Shown: positions 56,331 to 64,000 of the stretch, one piece after another
Position numbering within the stretch: the stretch's first letter is position 1
Layout of the letters: every line of letters starts with the position of its first letter
Source of the DNA: Pseudoalteromonas sp. T1lg88
GTDB taxonomy: Bacteria > Pseudomonadota > Gammaproteobacteria > Enterobacterales > Alteromonadaceae
Direction: 5' to 3'
NCBI RefSeq assembly: GCF_002964765.1
Contig: NZ_PQCF01000026.1
Coordinates: 163,296-227,295, forward strand
DNA: 64,000 nt
Made by a program: the position numbers and the translations under genes
Notes under the pieces: model-generated
What the model was told of the DNA's origin: nothing
Databases searched by the model: none
Seen by the model: the letters and a program-made list of their open reading frames with translations, nothing else

Positions 56331-57308
56331 TTATATCTGTTCGAACAAGCTTTCGGTATTCAGCCCTTCATGTTGCAGCATGTCTTTAAGACGGCGCAGC
56401 GCTTCTACCTGAATTTGCCGTACCCGCTCACGGGTCAGGCCAATTTCACGGCCTACATCTTCTAATGTAGAAGGCTCATAGCCCAGTAAACCGAAGCGAC
56501 GTGCTAACACTTCCCTTTGCTTCGGGTTTAGCTCATCGAGCCAGTGCACAATATGACTGTTAATATCGTTATTCTGCACTTCCCCTTCTGGGCCGCGGCC
56601 CTTTTCATCGGCAATGATATCGAGCAATGCCTTGTCATTATCGCCCCCGATCGGGGTGTCGACGGAAGAAATTTTTTCGTTCAAACGCAACATCTTAGTT
56701 ACGTCTTCCACCGGTTTATCCAAACGCTCGGCTATTTCTTCGGCGGTCGGCTCGTGGTCCAATTGCTGCGTTAACTCGCGGGCGGTGCGTAAGTAGACGT
56801 TAAGTTCTTTAACTACGTGAATAGGTAGGCGTATGGTGCGGGTTTGATTCATGATCGCCCGCTCTATGGTTTGGCGTATCCACCAGGTGGCATAGGTTGA
56901 AAAGCGAAAACCCCGTTCTGGGTCAAACTTTTCCACCGCTCGGATCAGACCCAGGTTACCCTCTTCAATCAGAGCCAGTAATGCCAGGCCGCGATTGTTG
57001 TAACGGCGGGCGATTTTTACTACCAGCCTCAAGTTACTTTCGATCATGCGTTTGCGTGATGCTTCACAACCGCGCAGCGCCTTGCGGGCAAAATAGACTT
57101 CTTCTTCGGCGCTTAGCAGCGGCGAGAAACCAATTTCACCTAAATATAATTGCGTGGCGTCGAGGTTTTTGACATTGTCGTCTTTGGCAAACAATTCATC
57201 GTCACTATCGTCCTCAACCTCCTCAAGAAGCTCCTCTTTTGGCTCATCAAGAACGTCCGAATCATTGCTATTGTCATGCGTACTTTCTAGTTTTACAGTT
57301 TGACCCAT
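56331..57308 (-). CDS. rpoS: RNA polymerase sigma factor RpoS
   Basis: Stationary-phase and general-stress sigma factor of the sigma-70 group 2 class. The 325-residue protein has a conserved acidic N-terminus, region 1.2 [17 protein letters not shown], the region 2 core [30 protein letters not shown] (in parts), and the region 4.2 helix-turn-helix [27 protein letters not shown] (in parts). It lies downstream of nlpD on the same strand, the usual order in gammaproteobacteria. In relatives the main rpoS promoter is inside nlpD; I did not locate it here. Confidence 0.97.
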   Translation of the reverse strand: MGQTVKLESTHDNSNDSDVLDEPKEELLEEVEDDSDDELFAKDDNVKNLDATQLYLGEIGFSPLLSAEEEVYFARKALRGCEASRKRMIESNLRLVVKIARRYNNRGLALLALIEEGNLGLIRAVEKFDPERGFRFSTYATWWIRQTIERAIMNQTRTIRLPIHVVKELNVYLRTARELTQQLDHEPTAEEIAERLDKPVEDVTKMLRLNEKISSVDTPIGGDNDKALLDIIADEKGRGPEGEVQNNDINSHIVHWLDELNPKQREVLARRFGLLGYEPSTLEDVGREIGLTRERVRQIQVEALRRLKDMLQHEGLNTESLFEQI

Positions 57309-57372
57309 CAGAATACCCTCCCGTGTAATTCAGATATATCCTTACACTAAATTACTCTTATTGCCCGTCGCG

Positions 57373-58194
57373 CTAGGGTAAAAAATTTGCCGGATTGACC
57401 GCCTTACCTCTATACCGTATTTCAAACCTAAGTGCAGTGATAGAAGATTCAGTACTGCCCATTTCCGCTATTTTTTGCCCAGCTTTGACATCCTGTTTTT
57501 CTTTTACTAGTAAACGCGAGTTGTGCGCATAGGCGCTAAGATAATCATCATTATGTTTCACTATGATTAAATTACCGTATCCCCTGAGCGCGTCCCCAGC
57601 GTAAACAACCACACCGTCTGCCGCTGCCGAGATAGCCGTTCCTGTTTTGTTCGCTATTTGCAATCCCTTGAAGCCATTCTCACGGTTGGAGAAACCTTGC
57701 GTTACTTTCCCCTGGGTGGGCCATTTCCACTTTAGTTTGTTAGCAACTCCTGATGATTTGCTAACATTTTTTTTACTAGTTGCATTTTGAACATACTCCC
57801 GTTGCACTGGCTTAGCAACCTCTTTCTTGAAATTTCCGCCTGTTTTTTGTCTTGTTTCTCTAGGCTTTTTACTCGAATTAAGGTATCTTTCCTGCTTTTT
57901 CTTTTTTAGCCACTGTGATTCTAGGTAAATGAGTTGATTGGGATAAATGGTATAGGGAGGTTTAATGCCGTTTATTTGCGCGACTTCGCGAACGTCCTTT
58001 TTTGCACTAAACGCAATAGAGTAGAGGGTATCGCCTTTTTGCACCCGGTAATGCTCACCGGTTATATGAATTTTACGTGTCACTTTGGCCTGACCAGTTT
58101 CCAGGGAGGAAACTGGTGCCGGCCCAGTACGGGAGGTGCAGGCGCTGATAACAAAAGAAACCAGCAGTAATAAACTGGTGTTTTTGAAACTCAT
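57373..58194 (-). CDS. nlpD: NlpD, LysM and degenerate M23 lipoprotein
   Basis: Outer-membrane lipoprotein that activates the amidase AmiC at the division septum. The 273-residue protein has a lipobox VISAC (Cys19), a LysM domain ([14 protein letters not shown]) and a C-terminal M23 domain. The metal-binding residues are replaced: FKGLQIAN where active enzymes have HxGxDxAx, and LRFEI where they have HLHFEx. It is therefore predicted inactive as an enzyme, which is normal for NlpD. The ATG at 58194 gives a proper signal peptide; an upstream start is less likely. It belongs to the pcm-yqaA-nlpD-rpoS run. Confidence 0.94.
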   Translation of the reverse strand: MSFKNTSLLLLVSFVISACTSRTGPAPVSSLETGQAKVTRKIHITGEHYRVQKGDTLYSIAFSAKKDVREVAQINGIKPPYTIYPNQLIYLESQWLKKKKQERYLNSSKKPRETRQKTGGNFKKEVAKPVQREYVQNATSKKNVSKSSGVANKLKWKWPTQGKVTQGFSNRENGFKGLQIANKTGTAISAAADGVVVYAGDALRGYGNLIIVKHNDDYLSAYAHNSRLLVKEKQDVKAGQKIAEMGSTESSITALRFEIRYRGKAVNPANFLP

Positions 58195-58212
58195 GCAGCG
58201 CCCTTCCATTAG

Positions 58213-58791
58213 CTAGCGGAGCACTAAATATAAAACGATTGCCAGGCCCACGACAAGCCAGCCTAGAACTTCCACATACTGGCGCAACTTTTCTTCCATG
58301 CGTGCGCCGCCCCATTTCATCAGCGCTGCCACCAGGAAGAAACGCGCTCCACGACCTATGGCCGAGGCCAGTAAAAAAGGCAAAAATGCCATCTGCAACA
58401 GGCCTGCGCCTATGGTAAAGACCTTATAGGGAATGGGCGAGAAACCGGCGATAAACACCACCCAGATGCCGTATTCCTTAAACCAGGCCAGGGCATGATC
58501 AAACTTATCCTGCCAACCCATGGAAGCAATCAAGGGCTCAACAACAGGCTCAAAAAGCCAATATCCCAGGGCATACCCTAGGATGCCACCGATCACTGAC
58601 GCCAAGGTAGTCAACAAAGCAAAGCGCCAGGCCGAACCAGGTTTGGCCAAGCACATGGGGGCCAACATAACATCCGGTGGGACGGGGAAAATAACAGATT
58701 CGGCAAAACTCATTCCGGCAAGATAACGCTCAGCATGGCGATGTCTTGCCCAACGCAGCGCGGCGTCGTACAAAGCAGTAAAGAGGCGCAA
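58213..58791 (-). CDS. YqaA family membrane protein (DedA/VTT-like)
   Basis: Inner-membrane protein of 192 residues, member of the YqaA branch of DedA/VTT proteins, which include lipid scramblases and flippase-like proteins. Features: FAESVIFPVPPDVMLAPM near residue 30, GGILGYALGYWLFEPVVEPL and the conserved GFSPIPYKVFTIGAGLLQM. The start codon appears to be TTG behind AGGATATTC; the downstream ATG would remove conserved N-terminal sequence. It lies between pcm and nlpD with short spacers on both sides, which suggests one operon. The substrate is unknown. Confidence 0.85.
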   Translation of the reverse strand: MRLFTALYDAALRWARHRHAERYLAGMSFAESVIFPVPPDVMLAPMCLAKPGSAWRFALLTTLASVIGGILGYALGYWLFEPVVEPLIASMGWQDKFDHALAWFKEYGIWVVFIAGFSPIPYKVFTIGAGLLQMAFLPFLLASAIGRGARFFLVAALMKWGGARMEEKLRQYVEVLGWLVVGLAIVLYLVLR

Positions 58792-58800
58792 AGAATATCC

Positions 58801-59439
58801 TTAAATTATATCGCCAGGCACCAAGGGTACGAAACGTACATGGGCTATGACTTGTTGTTTAAACTCATTTTCGCAGCGAGTATACAGCATCAATTTTTGC
58901 TCTGCATCGCCAATGGGAATTATCATGACCCCGCCTTCATCGAGCTGCTCCAGCAACTGCTGCGGCACGCTTTTCGCCGCGGCGGTGACGATAATACCCT
59001 GAAACGGCGCTTGCGAGGCCCAGCCTTTCCAGCCATCGCCATGTTTCATGGTCACATTATACAAGTCGAGCTGATGTAAGCGTCGTTTCGCCTGCCATTG
59101 CAGGGCCTTGATGCGCTCAACCGAGTACACCTTATCGAACAACTGCGCCAATATGGCGCTTTGATAGCCCGAGCCGGTGCCAATTTCCAGTACCTTATCG
59201 CGCACCCCGTGCTGGCGTAATACCTGAGTCATCAGCGCCACAATATAAGGCTGAGAAATGGTTTGCCCCTGGCCGATAGGTAGGGCGGTATTTTGATAGG
59301 CCTTATGTTGCAATACATCATCGATAAACAAATGGCGCGGCGTTTTTGCCATCGCCTCTAACACTTGCTCATCGCTAATGCCTTCCTGAGCCAGCAGCTT
59401 GACCAAAGAGCCGGCGCTACGCTGATAATTAGTGATCAT
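58801..59439 (-). CDS. pcm: Protein-L-isoaspartate O-methyltransferase
   Basis: Repairs damaged isoaspartyl residues by methyl transfer from SAM. The 212-residue protein has [37 protein letters not shown], the SAM motif [18 protein letters not shown], and [14 protein letters not shown]. It overlaps the end of surE by 11 bases, showing tight coupling of the two survival genes, an order shared with E. coli. Confidence 0.97.
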   Translation of the reverse strand: MITNYQRSAGSLVKLLAQEGISDEQVLEAMAKTPRHLFIDDVLQHKAYQNTALPIGQGQTISQPYIVALMTQVLRQHGVRDKVLEIGTGSGYQSAILAQLFDKVYSVERIKALQWQAKRRLHQLDLYNVTMKHGDGWKGWASQAPFQGIIVTAAAKSVPQQLLEQLDEGGVMIIPIGDAEQKLMLYTRCENEFKQQVIAHVRFVPLVPGDII

Positions 59440-60187
59440 TTTCCAGCTCCGCTAACCAATGCTGTAAAGGGGCAATGCTTTCTTTAGCTGTCATGTCTAC
59501 GCTCAAGGGCGTAACCGAGGCATAGCCTTGGCGAATGGCCGCAAAATCCGTGCCCTCACCGGCATCAAGCTCAGGCCCAAGAGAACCATACCAATACACG
59601 ACACGACCCCAAGGGTCACGCTGTACTGTCATGGTTTCGGCCTTATGTCTGGCGCCCAAGCGGGTGACCTTAACGCCCTTGAGTTCGTCGTAAGGGACAT
59701 CGGGAACATTGATGTTGATGATTTGGTCATTGGGTAAGGGGTGACTTCTCAACTTGGTGATTATATCCACCGTCACCTTAGCGGCAGTTTCAAAGTGTTT
59801 GCAATCATGGCCGACCAGGGACACGGCGATGGCGGGCAGACCCATATGGCGCCCTTCGGTAGCGGCGGCTACCGTGCCCGAATACAGGGTGTCATCCCCT
59901 AAATTGGCACCATGATTAATGCCGGCCACCACTAGATCCGGCTGCTCAGGCAAGAGCGCATTGAGGGCCACATGAACGCAATCAGTGGGGGTACCATTGA
60001 CACTGATAAAGCCATTCTCTAATTTTTGCGCCCGCAATGGATTCATTAATGTGAGCGAGTTACTGGCGCCGCTGCAATTGCGATCCGGGGCGACCACATC
60101 GACGCTGGCAATCTCCTTTAAGGCCCGATGCAGGGCCGCTATGCCCTTGGCATGTACGCCATCATCATTGCTCAGCAATATCTTCAT
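59429..60187 (-). CDS. surE: 5'/3'-nucleotidase SurE
   Basis: Metal-dependent survival nucleotidase acting on nucleoside monophosphates and short polyphosphates. The 252-residue protein has the metal site [16 protein letters not shown] with the Asp pair, [15 protein letters not shown] and [21 protein letters not shown] (in parts). The frame is open upstream to 60256, but the ATG at 60187 follows AAGGAGTCATG and gives the canonical start. It overlaps truD by 23 bases and pcm by 11, so truD, surE and pcm are translated from one message. Confidence 0.96.
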   Translation of the reverse strand: MKILLSNDDGVHAKGIAALHRALKEIASVDVVAPDRNCSGASNSLTLMNPLRAQKLENGFISVNGTPTDCVHVALNALLPEQPDLVVAGINHGANLGDDTLYSGTVAAATEGRHMGLPAIAVSLVGHDCKHFETAAKVTVDIITKLRSHPLPNDQIININVPDVPYDELKGVKVTRLGARHKAETMTVQRDPWGRVVYWYGSLGPELDAGEGTDFAAIRQGYASVTPLSVDMTAKESIAPLQHWLAELENDH

Positions 60188-61271
60188 CATGACTCCTTGC
60201 AATACTGTTTTCGCACTGGCGGTAATCCACCAATTCTCGTAACAACGCAGTGGCAAAACACCCTTTTTTCAGTGAAAAGCTCAATTCAATCGAATCGCTC
60301 GTGGGCATTTTTACCTGTAAGTTTTCCGGATATAAGCGCAACATGCGGCGCTCGGTTTTTAAACCTATCTCCGCCAAACCCTGACACCAGTCATGATAAG
60401 GCTGCAACCAATGTTGCTCTTCTTCAACCAAGCCCTTATCGCCCTTACCCACCAGGGGCGCCGACAACTCGATGTCACCTTCCACCAATCGGGTAATGTT
60501 ATCCGGGGTGATGGCATCGGTAAAAAATGCGTTGCTGCCACTGAGCATAAAGACTTCATGTTGCAGGGTTTTGGCAAGACCATGCTCAGCCACACGCAGG
60601 CTGACTATCTGGTTAAAAATATAAGAGCGGGCGGCAGAGATCACCATAGACCTTAGTTTACGATCGCGGATTTGCTCGCCGGCAAACATACGCTCGGCCA
60701 TCACCAGGTTATGGCCATCGTGACCAAAGCGTTGCTCGCCAAAGTAATTAGGCACTCCTTGGCGCACCGCATTGATACGACTGAGCACAGCCAGTGGCTC
60801 GCTCACCTCACGCAGCACTATGGTAAAACGGTTGCCCTTATGGCATCCGGTACGCAGCTTGCGACCATGGCGCACTTGCTTGGCAACAAAAATTTGCTCG
60901 TCGTTGAGGGCGCTAAAGTCGAGCTCCTGTTTAATGGGCACGGGCACGCTAAACCATTGTGAACACACACCTTGGCGGTCTTTTTGTCCGGCGTAGCTGA
61001 CCTCACGCGGCGCTACCTTGGCAAATTTCGCGATTTTCTTGGCTACATTGACGGTATTGATACCGCGCTTGATCACATGCAAACACACGTGCTCGCCACT
61101 GCCATCAAGCTCAAAGCCCAGCTCTTCATCAACCATAAAGTCTTCCGGCAGGCGCTTAAATACCGCCTTGGCGGTAGGCTTGCCGTATAAATACTGCAGC
61201 GAGGCTAATGGCTCTTGTGTGCGCTCCGCTGCTGGCGCTTTTTGCCTAGGTGCTGAAGGCTCTTGCTTCAT
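60165..61271 (-). CDS. truD: tRNA pseudouridine(13) synthase TruD
   Basis: Makes pseudouridine at position 13 of tRNA-Glu. The 368-residue protein has the TruD active site [17 protein letters not shown] with the catalytic Asp in KDR, plus [30 protein letters not shown] and the C-terminal [12 protein letters not shown] region. The N-terminal ~25 residues (rich in Pro, Ala, Gln) are not part of the core fold. Its start overlaps the end of ispF by four bases, and its end overlaps surE, so the operon is tightly packed. Confidence 0.96.
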   Translation of the reverse strand: MKQEPSAPRQKAPAAERTQEPLASLQYLYGKPTAKAVFKRLPEDFMVDEELGFELDGSGEHVCLHVIKRGINTVNVAKKIAKFAKVAPREVSYAGQKDRQGVCSQWFSVPVPIKQELDFSALNDEQIFVAKQVRHGRKLRTGCHKGNRFTIVLREVSEPLAVLSRINAVRQGVPNYFGEQRFGHDGHNLVMAERMFAGEQIRDRKLRSMVISAARSYIFNQIVSLRVAEHGLAKTLQHEVFMLSGSNAFFTDAITPDNITRLVEGDIELSAPLVGKGDKGLVEEEQHWLQPYHDWCQGLAEIGLKTERRMLRLYPENLQVKMPTSDSIELSFSLKKGCFATALLRELVDYRQCENSIARSHDEDIAEQ

Positions 61272-61747
61272 GGTTGCTGCACCAAAAGCGCTACCGCGTG
61301 GGCGGCAATACCCTCTTTACGTCCGGTAAACCCGAGCTTTTCAGTGGTGGTGGCTTTGACATTAACCTGATCTAAACTGACCGCCAGATCCGCCGCCAGG
61401 CAAGCGCGCATGGCATCAATATGCGGGCGCATTTTTGGCGCTTGCGCCACTATGGTAAGGTCGACATTCGCCACTACAAAGGCGCGATCATGCACCTCGG
61501 CCATGACTCGGCGCAGCAGAATACGGCTGTCGATGCCGGCAAATTCTTCGCTGGTATCGGGAAAATGCTTGCCTATATCGCCCATTGCCATGGCGCCAAG
61601 CAAGGCATCACACAAGGCATGAATAGCCACATCACCATCTGAGTGGGCGATAAAGCCTTGTTCATAATCGACCTTTACGCCGCCGATAGTAAGCGGCCCA
61701 TGACCGCCAAAACTATGTACGTCAAAACCATGGCCTATTCGAATCAT
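61268..61747 (-). CDS. ispF: 2-C-methyl-D-erythritol 2,4-cyclodiphosphate synthase
   Basis: Fifth step of the MEP isoprenoid pathway. The 159-residue protein has the zinc site [32 protein letters not shown], and [16 protein letters not shown] near its end. Start and length are normal. It overlaps ispD by four bases (ATGA) upstream and truD by four downstream. The ispD-ispF pair here is separate genes, not the fusion found in some alphaproteobacteria. Confidence 0.97.
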   Translation of the reverse strand: MIRIGHGFDVHSFGGHGPLTIGGVKVDYEQGFIAHSDGDVAIHALCDALLGAMAMGDIGKHFPDTSEEFAGIDSRILLRRVMAEVHDRAFVVANVDLTIVAQAPKMRPHIDAMRACLAADLAVSLDQVNVKATTTEKLGFTGRKEGIAAHAVALLVQQP

Positions 61748-62442
61748 AAAATCTCCGTCATTTGTTGCCCTAACAGGAAGTCGGCAAGTTGCAGATCTTC
61801 TGGGGTGGTCAACTTAAAATTGTCGCTGCGACCGGCGATTAAACGCACCGGGTGCCCAGCCCATTCCATCGCTGATGCCTCATCGGTAATGGTAGCGCCA
61901 CAGGCTAAGGCATCACGCAAGGCCTGGCGCAATTGGGCATAAGGGAAAAACTGAGGGGTCAGCGCCTGATAAAGATACTCGCGCTCTATGGTTTGCTGCA
62001 CATGACTGTCACCGCGCTTTATGGTGTCGCGCACCTTGGCGGCCAGTATGCCGCCCTCGCCATGGTGCTGGCACTCATTTATTAAACGTTCGATATCGGC
62101 GGGGCTCACCAAGGGCCTAGCGGCGTCATGCACTAGCACCCACTGGGGTGGATTTGCTTCAAGGGCATCAAGGGCGGCAAGCACGGAATCGGCGCGCTCT
62201 TTGCCACCAATTACGGTATGCACAAATTGGGAGTCTATAGGCAGCTCGGCGAAATACTCGTCATTGGCGCCTATGGCCACGGTAATACTCTTTACCGCCG
62301 CCACCTGGGCGAGCTTATTCAGGCTGTGCTCCAGCACGGTTTTGCCCTGTAATTGCAAGTACTGCTTAGGGCGTTGAGATTGCATCCGCGCGCCAACTCC
62401 GGCGGCGGGCACTATGGCAATAATGCCGTGATTTTCACTCAT
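61744..62442 (-). CDS. ispD: 2-C-methyl-D-erythritol 4-phosphate cytidylyltransferase
   Basis: Third step of the MEP pathway, making CDP-methylerythritol. The 232-residue protein has the nucleotide-binding loop [39 protein letters not shown], and [20 protein letters not shown]. Length and start MSENHGI are normal. It follows ftsB by 17 bases on the same strand and overlaps ispF by four bases, giving the usual ftsB-ispD-ispF order. Confidence 0.97.
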   Translation of the reverse strand: MSENHGIIAIVPAAGVGARMQSQRPKQYLQLQGKTVLEHSLNKLAQVAAVKSITVAIGANDEYFAELPIDSQFVHTVIGGKERADSVLAALDALEANPPQWVLVHDAARPLVSPADIERLINECQHHGEGGILAAKVRDTIKRGDSHVQQTIEREYLYQALTPQFFPYAQLRQALRDALACGATITDEASAMEWAGHPVRLIAGRSDNFKLTTPEDLQLADFLLGQQMTEIL

Positions 62443-62459
62443 ATAACTACTTTGCGTTA

Positions 62460-62750
62460 TTATTTTGACTCAGATTGTTTACTCGGTAACACCCGATAAA
62501 ACACTTCTCCGGGCTTGATCATACCCAGCTCATGGCGGGCACGCTCTTCCACCCCTTCCAAGTCCAGTTTTAAATCTTGTATATCGGCTTCGAGTAACTT
62601 GTTACGCTTATTTAATTGCTGATTCGTTTGCTCATGATTGGCCACCGCCTTGGTTAAACGGCTATAGTCTTCGATGCCGTTGTGACCAAACCACAACAAG
62701 TATTGCAGATACAGCAACAATGCCAACAAACCTAATTGGAATAATCGCAT
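62460..62750 (-). CDS. ftsB: Cell division protein FtsB
   Basis: Small bitopic division protein that forms the FtsQLB complex. The 96-residue protein has a single N-terminal membrane helix (LFQLGLLALLLYLQYLLWFG), then a coiled coil (TNQQLNKRNKLLEADIQDL) and the conserved ARHELGMIKPGEVFYRV. Start MRLFQLGLL is standard. Its ATG overlaps the stop of an unrecognised upstream gene by one base (TAATG). In most relatives eno precedes ftsB directly, so this neighbour is unusual. Confidence 0.95.
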   Translation of the reverse strand: MRLFQLGLLALLLYLQYLLWFGHNGIEDYSRLTKAVANHEQTNQQLNKRNKLLEADIQDLKLDLEGVEERARHELGMIKPGEVFYRVLPSKQSESK

Positions 62751-63418
62751 TAGCTTTCCTTCATCGGCAGTGGTTGCTTAAAGTTTTTCCAGTTAATTCG
62801 TGTTGTTAATAGCATTTCTCTTAGACTCAAAGTCCGTGGTGAGGTCACCTTAAATTGTTGCCAACGATGACCACAACAAGCCGGGGTAAAATGTTTTTTA
62901 CTGGGTACCAGTAACTGCACGTCCTGGGCCGAGCTTAATCGCGTGTCGCGATATTGGCCGTCAAGATCAAACCAGCCCGCCTGATTACAATGCAAGCGGT
63001 TGCTGCTAACTTGATCTAGGGTGTCGAGCATCACAAATTGCAATCGCCCCTGCGTAACCAGTAATGGTACTAAAATACCGACTTCGGCATAAGCGCTAAA
63101 GAAGGCTAAATTAGCCGATTTATCGCTTTGTGGCGGTTTACTCGCCTGTTTGGCTATCCAACTGCCATTTTGCCCATCCAAGGTTAACGGGCAATGACCA
63201 TGAACTATATGAAAGGCGGCGCGTTCCACGTAATAAGGCAGACTGTCGAGCAAACGGGCCAAGCGTGTGCCATCGCCTTGATGCGTTAATTGCTGACTTA
63301 TGCGGTGCAACTCGCGAGCGTAGAAGGCATTGCACAATTCGGCATACAGCACTCGCTGTTGATCGAGTGCAAATAAATCTGCTTGCTGCGATGGTTGTTG
63401 CCGCACATTGCCTCCCAC
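62750..63418 (-). CDS. Unrecognised protein coupled to ftsB
   Basis: 222-residue protein without a signal peptide or membrane helix, and without a domain I recognise. It has several His/Cys residues, including PACCGHRW near residue 184 that could bind metal. A central region has SANLAFFSAYAEVGILVPLLV and GRLQFVMLDTLD, and the C-terminus is basic (REMLLTTRINWKNFKQPLP). Its stop overlaps the ftsB ATG by one base, a typical coupling arrangement, and it reads with the ftsB-ispD-ispF run. The start at 63418 is likely but no strong ribosome site stands out. It is probably a lineage-specific gene of unknown role. Confidence 0.6.
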   Translation of the reverse strand: MGGNVRQQPSQQADLFALDQQRVLYAELCNAFYARELHRISQQLTHQGDGTRLARLLDSLPYYVERAAFHIVHGHCPLTLDGQNGSWIAKQASKPPQSDKSANLAFFSAYAEVGILVPLLVTQGRLQFVMLDTLDQVSSNRLHCNQAGWFDLDGQYRDTRLSSAQDVQLLVPSKKHFTPACCGHRWQQFKVTSPRTLSLREMLLTTRINWKNFKQPLPMKES

Positions 63419-63485
63419 TGGTTGTGCTTAAGTTTATACCATAGTTGCGCAAAATTTGAGAAGCGCAATGGGGAGGCTCTATAAA

Positions 63486-63962
63486 TTACCCTGGCTGTTG
63501 GCCCAGGCGGGCAAAACCCGACTCTAAAAACTGCACCACCTGCGGGCGTTTTTTACCAATTAAGAAGCTGCCATCGGCTAAGAACATAAAGTTCTGCCAG
63601 TGTTGCTTAAACACATCGAAACGAGTTTCGATGACCTCGTCACGACTAATACAGAAATACACGGTAGTGTTATCCTGCCAGTCCAGGTGAGCCAGGATCC
63701 CCTCGGGAATAGCGTCACCGGCTTCAAACGCCCGCTCCCAAAACACGTCTTCATGGGGCCAGTGCTGCGCCTGTTTGACCCAATCGGCGTCGGTGAAAAA
63801 GTCCGGGTGATCTTTGTCTCGGCTGATAAAAGTGGTCCACAACACCGCCGCACGGGTGGCGGTCATGGGTTTGATCTGCGCCAATTGTGGCGCCGGAATT
63901 AAAAGTTCTTGGTGTCGAAACACCCACGCCTTGGCGTAGTCATCCAAAGGAAGATAGTTCAT
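63486..63962 (-). CDS. DUF2947 family protein
   Basis: 158-residue cytoplasmic protein with the DUF2947 pattern: MNYLPLDDYAKAWVFRHQEL at the start, LAQIKPMTATRAAVLWTTF, and FLADGSFLIGKKRPQVVQFLE near the end. It has no signal peptide. The function of the family is not known. The gene is 67 bases from the ftsB-linked gene and reads the same way, so it may head that unit, or belong to a transcript that begins beyond the right edge. Confidence 0.78.
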   Translation of the reverse strand: MNYLPLDDYAKAWVFRHQELLIPAPQLAQIKPMTATRAAVLWTTFISRDKDHPDFFTDADWVKQAQHWPHEDVFWERAFEAGDAIPEGILAHLDWQDNTTVYFCISRDEVIETRFDVFKQHWQNFMFLADGSFLIGKKRPQVVQFLESGFARLGQQPG

Positions 63963-63968
63963 TCGTGC

Positions 63969-64000
63969 TTATGCCTGCTGCACTCGTTTAATGGGAGCAT
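63969..64000 (-). CDS. Possible C-terminal end of a further minus-strand gene
   Basis: The last bases of the window read APIKRVQQA and then a TAA stop at 63969-63971 on the minus strand, seven bases before the DUF2947 start. This is consistent with the tail of another gene whose start lies outside the window. Nine codons are too few to identify it, and the reading could be chance. Confidence 0.25.
   Translation of the reverse strand, partial: APIKRVQQA

Overview
The window is a chromosomal segment of a marine-type gammaproteobacterium, most likely of the order Alteromonadales. The inference rests on close ArcA, RsmC, TrmB, RpoS, NlpD, MutS and RecA orthologues, a Na+-translocating oxaloacetate decarboxylase operon, a large TonB-dependent receptor, FolE2, and a CrbS/CrbR-controlled acetate locus. 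No prophage, plasmid, insertion sequence, CRISPR array or secretion cluster was seen. The content is mostly core genome with a few accessory insertions.

Layout. 1-4072: RND efflux permease (frameshifted, running off the left edge) and its lipoprotein adaptor. 4333-7736: enoyl-CoA hydratase-like gene, LrgA/LrgB pair and a lipoprotein M28 peptidase. 7850-8412: tRNA cluster (three tRNA-Phe, one tRNA-Thr, and a broken tRNA-Phe piece). 8530-12294: mutY-yggX, trmB-rsmC and a DUF3293 gene. 12319-15882: arcA with a long structured leader, convergent with arcB. 15925-20036: a secreted cyanophycinase-like protein, folE2, a gene remnant and mtnN. 20120-23500: tyrS, mepM-like peptidase, a 59-residue membrane protein and a 107-bp-period REP-like array. 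23513-30110: oadGAB and a divergent TonB-dependent receptor, with two PdhR-type boxes between them. 30159-31620: secreted phosphoesterase-like protein and a YcxB-like protein. 31644-36244: csrA, lysC, alaS, recX. 36244-39001: membrane protein, ribA, rhodanese and exonuclease. 39004-51860: acetate module (DUF294/CBS/cNMP protein, ActP-type symporter, DUF4212 subunit, CrbS, PurU, CrbR, Acs, DcaP-like porin). 51990-63962: recA, pncC, mutS, rpoS, nlpD, yqaA, pcm, surE, truD, ispF, ispD, ftsB, an unrecognised gene and a DUF2947 gene.

How the genes work together. The acetate module couples outer-membrane entry, Na+/acetate symport, activation to acetyl-CoA and a two-component system whose kinase carries its own transporter-like sensor. 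ArcA/ArcB supply redox control. The oad operon turns oxaloacetate into pyruvate while pumping Na+, and pyruvate-type operators sit in front of it. The right end is the widely conserved mutS-to-ftsB block for mismatch repair, stress sigma factor, protein repair, tRNA modification, isoprenoid synthesis and division.

Points deserving attention: two single-base deletions with the same local sequence (RND permease and alaS) that look like sequence errors or recent lesions; terminators placed directly against the start regions of two regulators (arcB, crbR); recA and recX separated by about 15.7 kb; shared candidate operators in the acetate module; and the PdhR-like boxes. I found no wholly new system. 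The best candidates for new biology are the regulatory architectures and a few unrecognised or atypical genes.
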